Positions 1 through 5,753 of a DNA stretch of 6,334 bases are shown here, one piece after another (the stretch's first letter is position 1; every line of letters begins with the position of its first letter). The notes under the pieces were generated by a model. That model was not told the DNA's origin. It did no database searches and was given only the letters and a program-made list of their open reading frames with translations. A program made the position numbers and the translations under genes. The stretch lies in contig JAQTOL010000195.1 in the NCBI GenBank assembly GCA_028748945.1, positions 1 to 6,334 of the forward strand. The letters are read 5' to 3'. This DNA comes from Paludibacter sp. Lineage in GTDB: Bacteria > Bacteroidota > Bacteroidia > Bacteroidales > Paludibacteraceae.

Positions 1-1
1 G

Positions 2-859
2 ATTGGAATTATATCCAGTTCGTGGGGTGGAACCCGGGTAGAACAATGGACTCCACCGACTGCATATGAACAATCATCGTTGTTTAAAGATTCTGTTTTG
101 GGGAAAAGAAATTTTAAAATTGACGGAATCATTCCCGGTAAAATGTTCGAAGGAATGATTGAGCCAATAATACCTTATACGATTAAAGGCATACTTTGGT
201 ATCAGGGTGAATCGAACCTGATGATCCATGATACAACGACTTTTGCGGCTAAAACTAAATTACTGCTTGATACCTGGCGCGGACGCTGGAATGATAATAA
301 AATGCCCTTTTATTTTGTGCAAATTGCTTCCTATCATTACAGCAAACGAAAAGACAAACTTCAGCATGGTACTGATTTATTGCCTTATTACTGGGAAGCG
401 CAGGCCAAATGTCTCGATATTCCAAAAACAGGTATGGTAGTGACTACCGATTTGGTGGACGATTTGAACAACATACATCCAAGTTATAAATGGGAAGTCG
501 GGCGACGCTTATCACTTTGGGCACTGGCAAAAGATTATGGAAAACAAATTGTTTTCTCCGGGCCCTTATATTCCAAAATGAAAATCAAAAAGAATAACAT
601 TGAACTCGAATTTACGCATGAAGGTAGTGGCTTAATCAGTGCCGACGGACAAGCATTAAATTGGTTTACAATAGCGGGAGCTGATAAAAAGTTTGTTGTT
701 GCTAAAGCTGTCATCAGGGGGAATAAAGTCTTGGTGAGTTCTGAAGATGTTCTCAATCCTGTTGCAGTCCGCTTTGCCTGGGATGAAGCAGCCATGCCGA
801 ATCTTTGTAACAAAGAAAAGTTACCAGCCTCGCCTTTCAGAACAGATAGCTGGAAATAG
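2..859 (+). CDS. Sialate O-acetylesterase-like SGNH esterase, 5'-truncated by window edge
   Basis: The frame is open from the first full codon at position 2 and has no true start in the window; a TTG at 80 is internal because recognisable domain sequence precedes it. The family removes acetyl groups from sialic acids or, in plant-polysaccharide loci, from acetylated glycans. Visible SGNH blocks are GIISSSWGGTR (about 5-37, block II), WYQGESN (197-217, block III) and DLVDDLNNIHP (449-481), whose His codon at 476-478 is the likely catalytic His. The block I serine (usually in a GQSN motif) lies upstream and cannot be checked. The C-terminal beta domain is complete: SGPLY, IAGADKKFV, NPVAVRFAW and a final LPASPFRTD are typical family features. 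It ends in TAG, 55 bp before the next start. Next to pectin lyases it probably deacetylates pectin (inference). Family is secure; substrate is not. Confidence 0.9.
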   Translation: MGIISSSWGGTRVEQWTPPTAYEQSSLFKDSVLGKRNFKIDGIIPGKMFEGMIEPIIPYTIKGILWYQGESNLMIHDTTTFAAKTKLLLDTWRGRWNDNKMPFYFVQIASYHYSKRKDKLQHGTDLLPYYWEAQAKCLDIPKTGMVVTTDLVDDLNNIHPSYKWEVGRRLSLWALAKDYGKQIVFSGPLYSKMKIKKNNIELEFTHEGSGLISADGQALNWFTIAGADKKFVVAKAVIRGNKVLVSSEDVLNPVAVRFAWDEAAMPNLCNKEKLPASPFRTDSWK

Positions 860-914
860 ACCGGATTTTATTTATTTCATGATTCTTATTTAATTAACCA
901 GTATTTATTTGATT
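860..914. other. Short AT-rich intergenic gap
   Basis: These 55 bp are strongly AT-rich and hold no inverted repeat able to act as a terminator, no Shine-Dalgarno site and no good match to the Bacteroidota -7 element TAnnTTTG. The spacing is compatible with co-transcription of the esterase and the lipoprotein gene. Confidence 0.4.
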
Positions 915-1955
915 ATGAATAATTTGTATAAAGGAATGGTTTTGCTTTTTGTTTGCTCATTCACCTTGATGAGTTGCGATAAAAAAAGTGAAGTTGAAGA
1001 GATTATTACCCCTAAGGTTGTCTATCTGGCCGGTGCCGAAGTAAACAGCAATGGAAATCTTGTTGCAAAATACTGGAAGGATGGAATCCCGGTATATTTG
1101 ACTGATGGTACAACAGATGCTGTTGCATATTCTATGTATGTATCTGATGTAGATATATATGTGGCAGGATATGAACGAGATAAAAAAACAGGTCACCAGG
1201 TGGCTAAGTATTGGAAAAACGGTGTGGGTATAAACCTTTCCGATGCCGGCAGGGATGCGCTTGCCAGTTCGATTTTCGTGACTGATACAAATGTTTATGT
1301 TGCGGGATATGATAGTTATGGATATGGAGTTGCTAAATACTGGAAAAACGGAGCATCGCATAATTTAACGGAAGGCAGAACATCTGCATCAGCAGAAGCT
1401 ATTTTTGTGGCAAATAATAATGTGTATATTGTTGGAACCGAAAACGTGGATAACAATAATCTTTTCAGGATGAACTACAATGTAGGGAAGCTTTGGATTA
1501 ACGATGTACCAACTTCACTGACTGATGGTAATGGTATATCCAAAATTAATTCGGTTTTTGTCAATGGGAGTGATGTTTATATTGCAGGTAGTGTTCAGGA
1601 TTCAGTTTCGAAAATATATAATTCAAAATACTGGAAAAATGGTATAGCTCTGACATTAAGTGAGAGTAGTAATGCCTCTGATGCAAACTCAATTTTTGTA
1701 TCCGGTAGCGATGTGTACGTTGCGGGAAAAGAATACATTGGAGGAATTAATATCGCAAAATACTGGAAAAATGGCGTTTCTGTAAATTTATCGGATGGCA
1801 CAAAGAATGCCTATGCGGGTTCTGTTTTTGTTGTTGGAAACAATGTTTATGTTGCAGGATCTGATAATGGAATTGCAAAGTATTGGGTCAATGGAAGTCC
1901 CGTGAATTTAAAAGATGGCAGAATAAGTTCAATCAATTCCATCTTTGTAAAGTAA
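915..1955 (+). CDS. Lipoprotein with seven 'VYVAG...KYWKNG...NLSDG' repeats, predicted seven-bladed beta-propeller
   Basis: The function is unknown. The product is 346 residues. The N-terminus has a lysine at 6, a hydrophobic stretch and the lipobox LMSC, with the lipidated Cys at 21, so it should be a lipoprotein; acidic and basic residues follow the Cys (DKKSEVEE), leaving inner or outer face of the outer membrane open. I chose ATG 915 because TTG 909 is only two codons upstream and ATG 936 would drop the only positive charge before the hydrophobic core. From residue 36 to the end there are seven repeats starting near residues 36, 81, 127, 170, 221, 267 and 311. Each runs VYVAG, variable loop, AKYWKNG, NLSDG, then SIFV. 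The first repeat starts with the VYLAG strand and the last ends on the SIFV strand, as expected for a closed propeller. Such repeats recur in hypothetical proteins of Bacteroidota (recollection). Binding or scaffolding at the surface is a guess; no enzymatic motif is visible. Confidence 0.85.
   Translation: MNNLYKGMVLLFVCSFTLMSCDKKSEVEEIITPKVVYLAGAEVNSNGNLVAKYWKDGIPVYLTDGTTDAVAYSMYVSDVDIYVAGYERDKKTGHQVAKYWKNGVGINLSDAGRDALASSIFVTDTNVYVAGYDSYGYGVAKYWKNGASHNLTEGRTSASAEAIFVANNNVYIVGTENVDNNNLFRMNYNVGKLWINDVPTSLTDGNGISKINSVFVNGSDVYIAGSVQDSVSKIYNSKYWKNGIALTLSESSNASDANSIFVSGSDVYVAGKEYIGGINIAKYWKNGVSVNLSDGTKNAYAGSVFVVGNNVYVAGSDNGIAKYWVNGSPVNLKDGRISSINSIFVK
1020..1952 (+). repeat. Seven tandem coding repeats (propeller blades)
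   Basis: Blade starts lie at about 1020, 1155, 1293, 1422, 1575, 1713 and 1845, giving periods of 45, 46, 43, 51, 46 and 44 codons. Repeats 2, 3, 5 and 6 are the closest to each other and share the core KYWKNG. Repeat 4 is the outlier: its core reads KLWIND and it carries a longer loop (about residues 175-191). DNA similarity is strong only around the core (for example TACTGGAAAAATGG), so the copies are old or under protein-level selection rather than freshly duplicated. Confidence 0.85.
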
Positions 1956-2084
1956 TATTTCTTGCCACTTTAGGAAAAGCAGTCAACGAATAAATTTATA
2001 GCTTGTATCATCATTATTTATCCCCGGGAAAAGTAAATCTGAAATTAATATCAATTCACAAAGTCTTACAATCATTTAACGAAG

Positions 2085-2106
2085 TTTTTTGATTGATTTT
2101 TTGATT
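2085..2106 (+). repeat. Two tandem copies of TTTTTTGATT, 12-bp period
   Basis: TTTTTTGATT occurs at 2085-2094 and again at 2097-2106, separated by GA. The repeat ends 42 bp before the lyase ATG. Direct half-sites spaced near one helical turn upstream of a start are typical of activator binding or of an AT-rich upstream element, but the low complexity of the sequence also allows chance. Confidence 0.4.
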
Positions 2107-2107
2107 A

Positions 2108-2119
2108 CGTTTACAAACG
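2108..2119. promoter_or_regulatory. Possible operator palindrome CGTTT-AC-AAACG
   Basis: The arms CGTTT (2108-2112) and AAACG (2115-2119) are perfect reverse complements around a 2-bp centre, 29 bp before the lyase ATG and directly after the TTTTTTGATT repeats. The overlapping TACGTTTA (2106-2113) resembles the -7 element TAnnTTTG with one mismatch, so the site could overlap a promoter. A 5-bp arm is short and may be chance. Confidence 0.25.
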
Positions 2120-2148
2120 AAAATAATCACCTTAAATCAATATTAAAA

Positions 2149-3774
2149 ATGAGAAAATTAATTTTTACTCTCACCTTCTTTTGTGCTGCTATAAGTCTTA
2201 CATTTGCACAACTGGTCGCTTTTCCGGGAGCCGAAGGTTTCGGAAAATTCGCTAAAGGAGCCCGTGCATCTTCTTCACCTACAGTTTACCATGTTACAAA
2301 TCTTAATGACTCAGGAACCGGATCCTTTCGCGATGCTGTCAGTTCCTCGAACCGTATAGTCGTTTTTGACGTGGCTGGTGTGATAAAAATTACCGGACGG
2401 ATGATTGTTTCATCCAATATATACATAGCCGGGCAAACTGCTCCGGGCGAGGGAATTACAATTTATGGGAACGGCTTCTCGTATACAGGTGCCAATAACG
2501 TTATCTGCCGTTACCTGCGTATGCGCATGGGTAATATCGGTGACAGCGGAAAAGATGCCTGTGGCATAGCTAACGGAAGTAATATGATTTTCGACCACAT
2601 TTCAGCTGCCTGGGGACGCGACGAAACTTTCTCCATCAGTTGGGATGGCAAGGGAACTGAACCAACCAATATAACCATTCAAAATTCTGTTATTTCACAA
2701 GGCTTAATGGCTCACTCAGCCGGTGGATTAATTCAGACAAATGGTGGTGTAAGCTTGTACCGGAATGCTTACATTGATAATGGAACCCGTAACAACAAAA
2801 TTAAAGGAGTTAACCAATACGTAAATAATATCGTTTATAACTGGGAAGCAGGAGCTTACATTATGGGTGGTGATTCCGAAGGTGAATCGTTTGCCAATGC
2901 TGTAAGTAATTATTTTATTAAAGGACCTGCCAATGGCGGAAGTCCGTTCAGTGTTGGAAATAATCTTTATCATTTATATGCGGATGATAACTGGCACGAT
3001 GGCAACCGGAATCAGGTGCTCGATGGTTATCTGATACCTCATAGTGAATTTGGAGGTGGTCCTGATTTTCAGGCAACGCCCTATAACTATCCTGTTTTAC
3101 CCACCTGGCCTGCTTCATCATTAATCGACTCTGTTTTACCTGCTGTGGGAGCATCATTACCTTACCGTGACTTGGAGGATTGTTATGTTATTGATGAGCT
3201 AAAATCGTTTGGTAAAAAAGGATATCTGATTACCAACGAAACGGAAAACCCAATCGGTACACCTGCTCAATGGACCGTGTGGGCAGGAACAAAAAGAACT
3301 GATACTGATAATGATGGTATTCCCGATGAATGGGAAACTGCCAACGGACTAAACCCAAATCTGGCTTCAGATGCCGTTGAATTGGCTGCCAACGGATATT
3401 TGAACATTGAAAATTACATTAACAGTATAGGAAAATCCTACTCTCAGGATTTTTTGCGTGCTCCCCTTTGTTTGAAAGCAGACTCTACTTCGCAAAATAC
3501 AATTTCTCTTTCGTGGTTCGATTTTACTGAAAAAGAACAGGGTTATGCTGTTGAAAAGAAAATAAATGGAATCTATACTGAAATATCACGTACCGGGATT
3601 AATGGAAATACGTATGTTTTTACAGGTCTTAAACCGGAAGAAAAAGATACTATTCGGGTGCGTGCCTTTAATGCCGGGGGTTATTCGGCTTACTCAAATG
3701 AATTGATCGTTAAGACCAAACCAGTTCCGGTTGCTGTTCTCGATTTGTCGACTTTTATGCCTGACTTTACCTAG
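2149..3774 (+). CDS. Pectate lyase family 1-like protein with FN3 domain; N-terminal part ending at premature TAG
   Basis: Pectate lyases cut polygalacturonate by calcium-dependent beta-elimination. The ATG at 2149 opens a clear signal peptide (MRKLIF..., cleavage likely after TFA at residue 20). The beta-helix domain covers about residues 23-370, with FPGAEGFG, VTNLNDSGTGSFRDAV, the IAGQTAPGEG motif, RYLRMRMG and FDHISAAWGRDE (148-159), all typical of Bacteroidota PL1-type lyases. The segment T-R-N-N-K-I-K (213-219) aligns with the PL1 RxPxxR site, so R214 is the likely catalytic base, although Pro and the last Arg are replaced by Asn and Lys. A DTDNDGIPDEWE calcium-binding type motif (385-396) is followed by an FN3 domain (about 438-524). 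The frame stops at residue 542 in TAG but continues open beyond it. As it stands, the 541-residue product has a signal peptide but no T9SS sorting domain, so it would stay in the periplasm. Lyase assignment is firm; exact substrate is not. Confidence 0.88.
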   Translation: MRKLIFTLTFFCAAISLTFAQLVAFPGAEGFGKFAKGARASSSPTVYHVTNLNDSGTGSFRDAVSSSNRIVVFDVAGVIKITGRMIVSSNIYIAGQTAPGEGITIYGNGFSYTGANNVICRYLRMRMGNIGDSGKDACGIANGSNMIFDHISAAWGRDETFSISWDGKGTEPTNITIQNSVISQGLMAHSAGGLIQTNGGVSLYRNAYIDNGTRNNKIKGVNQYVNNIVYNWEAGAYIMGGDSEGESFANAVSNYFIKGPANGGSPFSVGNNLYHLYADDNWHDGNRNQVLDGYLIPHSEFGGGPDFQATPYNYPVLPTWPASSLIDSVLPAVGASLPYRDLEDCYVIDELKSFGKKGYLITNETENPIGTPAQWTVWAGTKRTDTDNDGIPDEWETANGLNPNLASDAVELAANGYLNIENYINSIGKSYSQDFLRAPLCLKADSTSQNTISLSWFDFTEKEQGYAVEKKINGIYTEISRTGINGNTYVFTGLKPEEKDTIRVRAFNAGGYSAYSNELIVKTKPVPVAVLDLSTFMPDFT

Positions 3775-3779
3775 TCAGG
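3760..3779. repeat. Perfect 7-bp inverted repeat enclosing the premature TAG
   Basis: CCTGACT (3760-3766) and AGTCAGG (3773-3779) are exact reverse complements around the 6-nt loop TTACCT. Bases 3758-3759 and 3780-3781 could add two G-U pairs in RNA. The stop codon (3772-3774) straddles the loop and the right arm. With the presumed ancestral TGG, base 3773 would be G and the pair at the top of the stem only a G-T wobble, so the change that made the stop also perfects the palindrome. No T-run follows, so it is not an intrinsic terminator. Confidence 0.7.
3772..3774 (+). other. In-frame amber codon, probable TGG (Trp) to TAG
   Basis: The codons around it read DFT-stop-SGANGSVWD and continue with NTASWAYN. 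Bacteroidota beta-repeat regions commonly begin with a 'TWSG/TWTG ... W[DN] ... NW' pattern (recollection of the family), and the stop falls exactly on the first Trp. The esterase gene upstream ends in TAG at 857-859, right after its conserved C-terminus, which argues against TAG being reassigned to an amino acid in this genome. Confidence 0.75.
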
Positions 3780-3924
3780 TGCAAACGGGTCGGTATGGGA
3801 TAAAAATACGGCAAGTTGGGCTTATAATAAAGCACTAGTTGTTTATACAGATAGCGCCAAAGTCCTTTTTGAAAATTCCGCAAATAAAAACATAACGATT
3901 AATGAACCTGTTGCAATAAATGAT

Positions 3925-5736
3925 ATGGTGGTAAATGCCGATAGCTCATATACATTCCAGGGCGCCGGTTTTATTACCGGAACAGGTTCCGTCAATAAAA
4001 CCGGAAATGGAAATCTGGCATTACTGACTGATAATAGTTATAAAGGAGCAACAGTGCTTTGGAATGGTACATTGGAAATAGATAAATTGGTAAACGGAGG
4101 CCTTTCAAGTTCAATTGGTGCTTCCCAAAACTACAATTTTAATTTAGTTTTGAAGGGCGGAAAACTGTTATATACCGGTGCTACTACATCTACTGACAGA
4201 AATATAAATTTAGATGGAAATGCTGAAATTTCAGTAAACAATGGTGCGGCTATAGTTACTATGAATGGTCTGCTGTCTGGTCCGGGTGGATTTACTAAAA
4301 GCGGTCCCGGAAAGTTATTGTGCAAAGCAATCAATACCTACCAGGGTCCGACAACTATCAGCGAAGGAATTATGGAACTCAATGGTGTTGCTGTTATTAA
4401 CGACGGCCTGGGAAGTTCGAACATTTTGAATCTCGACGGTGGAACATTTAAAACAAGCGGAGGATCAAATACAGTCGATGAAATTTATCCAATGAATATC
4501 TTCGTTTCCGAAGGAAAAACGAGTGGTTTTGAACCCTACCGCAATTGTCAGATCAAGAGTAAAGTAAGTGGTAGCGGGATCTTAAATTTCAACATTTCGT
4601 ATGTTCGTGAATATTTGACCGGCGACTGGTCACAATTTAGTGGTACTTTAAATGCAAATGGTATTGGAACTTCAACGGATGGAAGTCAGTTTATGCTTAA
4701 TAACGGAACCGGAATTCCAAATGCGCGGATAGTGACTTCCGGAAATACGAAAATAGTTTGTTGGAAAAACGCCAGTACCATGTATCTGGGCGGTTTATCC
4801 GGTCCGGGTGGCACTTATCTTTCGGGAGCAGATAAGCAAAATAACTCTGCTACAATGACATGGATTATTGGTGGTGCCGGAACTGATGAAACTTTTAGCG
4901 GGACTATTAATAATGAATGTTCAAACAGAAGTTATAAAGGTGCGACAAGTATTGTAAAAGAAGGTTCAGGATACTGGAAACTTACCGGAGCAAATATTTA
5001 TAGTGGAACAACAACGGTTAAAGATGGTATGCTTATAGTCAATGGAATCCAAACCGGAGCAGGGAAAGTCACTGTGATGCAGGATGCCACACTTGCCGGA
5101 AAAGGAACCATTCCTGCGCTTACAGAAATTCAATCGGGAGGTATACTTCAACCCGGTGATCCAACGCTTGTTCCGACCAGTAATTATGGAACAATAACGC
5201 TGGGTTCTTTGGCTTTGTTAGCAGGGAGTCAAACCAATATGGAAATAAATAAGTCGCTGGGAATCGTTGATAAAATCTCGGCAACGGGTATTGTGAATGT
5301 TGGAGGAACGCTAAATCTGACTATTACCGGGACTCTGAATGCCGGAGATCAGTTTACGTTGTTAACAGGCTCTTCTTTTACAGGTTCTTTCAGTGAGATT
5401 ATTCCTGCAACACCCGGTACGGGTTTAATCTGGAACTTTTCGAATGGAATTCTGAAAGTAGTGAGTGAAGCAAACGGGATTGAGAAAATTGAAAGTTCAC
5501 GCGTGAAAATTTATCCAAATCCGGTAATTGATAAAGCTGAAATTTTGTTGGATAAAACCTACGGGAATGTTGATGTTACGGTGGAATCTTTAAGTGGGAG
5601 CACTTTGTATACTTGCCAATTTTCCGGTCAGAATAAATTGAAAGTTGATCTGTCTTCCTTGCCAAAAGGTTTTTATCTGATGAAGCTAAAAGCCGGTAAT
5701 AATTTGATTTTTACTTCGAAAATCATGAAAGAATAA
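3925..5736 (+). CDS. C-terminal part of the split lyase gene: autotransporter-associated beta repeats and T9SS sorting domain
   Basis: From the first ATG after the TAG this would be 603 residues, but the coding sequence really resumes at 3775: the 50 codons in between are open and encode the start of the same domain. No signal peptide, RBS or promoter precedes ATG 3925, so independent expression and secretion are unlikely. The sequence is rich in Gly, Thr, Asn and Ser. It carries at least three beta-strand repeats of the autotransporter-associated type, with cores like NKTGNGNLAL...NSYKGATVLWNG, TKSGPGKLL...NTYQGPTTISEG and VKEGSGYWKL...NIYSGTTTVKDG, and probably forms an extended beta-helical stalk. 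The last ~85 residues are a T9SS type A sorting domain. It has no catalytic motif of its own. In the intact protein it probably acted as spacer or binding region between the lyase and the cell surface (inference). The next gene starts 17 bp downstream. Confidence 0.8.
   Translation: MVVNADSSYTFQGAGFITGTGSVNKTGNGNLALLTDNSYKGATVLWNGTLEIDKLVNGGLSSSIGASQNYNFNLVLKGGKLLYTGATTSTDRNINLDGNAEISVNNGAAIVTMNGLLSGPGGFTKSGPGKLLCKAINTYQGPTTISEGIMELNGVAVINDGLGSSNILNLDGGTFKTSGGSNTVDEIYPMNIFVSEGKTSGFEPYRNCQIKSKVSGSGILNFNISYVREYLTGDWSQFSGTLNANGIGTSTDGSQFMLNNGTGIPNARIVTSGNTKIVCWKNASTMYLGGLSGPGGTYLSGADKQNNSATMTWIIGGAGTDETFSGTINNECSNRSYKGATSIVKEGSGYWKLTGANIYSGTTTVKDGMLIVNGIQTGAGKVTVMQDATLAGKGTIPALTEIQSGGILQPGDPTLVPTSNYGTITLGSLALLAGSQTNMEINKSLGIVDKISATGIVNVGGTLNLTITGTLNAGDQFTLLTGSSFTGSFSEIIPATPGTGLIWNFSNGILKVVSEANGIEKIESSRVKIYPNPVIDKAEILLDKTYGNVDVTVESLSGSTLYTCQFSGQNKLKVDLSSLPKGFYLMKLKAGNNLIFTSKIMKE
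3979..5046 (+). repeat. Autotransporter-associated beta-strand repeats (three clear copies)
   Basis: Clear copies lie at about 3979-4089, 4267-4386 and 4942-5046. Each has a 'G/V-x-K-x-G-x-G' turn followed by '[NI]-x-Y-x-G-x-T' and a closing 'G-x-[LM]-x-[VL]-N-G' strand. The DNA between them encodes similar Gly-rich strands (for example LSGPGGTYLSG near 4795-4830) that are too diverged to count with confidence. Confidence 0.7.
5476..5733 (+). other. T9SS (Por) C-terminal sorting domain
   Basis: The segment after ANGIEKIES contains VKIYPNPV (about 5503-5526), then VESLSG, LKVDLSSLPKGFYLMKL and a terminal FTSKIMKE. This YPNP, DLSSLPxGxYxxxL and basic C-end order is the hallmark of the type A sorting domain recognised by the type IX secretion machinery, which cleaves it and usually anchors the cargo on the surface or releases it. 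It shows that the host has T9SS. Confidence 0.9.
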
Positions 5737-5753
5737 ATAAATCAACATAATCT
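5737..5753. other. 17-bp operon gap
   Basis: The gap is AT-rich, with no hairpin and no purine-rich Shine-Dalgarno sequence, as is common before Bacteroidota genes. It supports co-transcription of the lyase gene with the PL4-like gene. Confidence 0.5.

Larger units (their letters stand above)
1956..2148. other. Intergenic region upstream of the pectate lyase gene
   Basis: This 193-bp gap is the largest in the window and the likeliest place for a promoter. It is AT-rich apart from a CCCCGGG at 2022-2028. It holds no strong terminator hairpin for the upstream gene and no full match to the Bacteroidota promoter (TTTG then TAnnTTTG at usual spacing). It does contain a tandem repeat and a short palindrome, listed separately. 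A TTG start at 2089 in the lyase frame is rejected because it would place 20 hydrophilic codons ahead of a clear signal peptide. Confidence 0.4.
2149..5736 (+). pseudogene. Composite T9SS-secreted pectate lyase gene interrupted by an in-frame TAG
   Basis: The N-terminal lyase reading frame and the C-terminal beta-repeat frame are the same frame, and all codons from 3775 to 3924 are open, so no frameshift is needed to join them. Read through, the product would be 1195 residues: signal peptide, PL1-like beta-helix, DTDNDGIPDEWE motif, FN3, a linker with the interrupted 'T-stop-SG' motif, autotransporter-associated beta repeats and a T9SS sorting domain. A signal peptide only at the front and a sorting domain only at the back is the normal pairing for T9SS cargo, so this was one gene. 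Whether it is truly broken, read through, or misread by sequencing cannot be told here. The two parts are described in their own entries. Confidence 0.75.

Noticed and set aside
228..440. Second plus-strand frame inside the esterase
   Set aside because: It overlaps conserved esterase blocks in another frame and has no signal or domain of its own.
957..1361. Minus-strand open frame opposite the propeller gene, and other minus-strand frames across the window
   Set aside because: They lie opposite well-supported coding repeats or domains, have no recognisable protein features and are shadows of codon bias on the plus strand.
2016..2038. Inverted repeat ATTTA...TAAAT around CCCCGGG as terminator of the propeller gene
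   Set aside because: The outer arms and the CCCGGG core do not share a centre, the inner bases do not pair, and no T-run follows.
2088..2113. Bacteroidota promoter TTTG (2088-2091) plus TACGTTTA (2106-2113)
   Set aside because: The spacer is 14 bp, shorter than the usual ~19, and the -7 element has a mismatch at the last base; kept only as a remark on the palindrome.
2089..2148. Upstream TTG start for the pectate lyase
   Set aside because: It would add 20 polar residues before a standard signal peptide; ATG 2149 fits far better.
3772..3774. TAG reassigned to an amino acid in this genome
   Set aside because: The esterase frame ends in TAG at 857-859 exactly after its conserved C-terminal LPASPFRTD segment, and reading on would overlap the next gene; no other internal TAG occurs in the genes of the window.
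3925..5736. An independent gene starting at ATG 3925
   Set aside because: The frame is open back to the TAG at 3772, the 50 extra codons belong to the same domain, and no signal peptide, RBS or promoter precedes the ATG.
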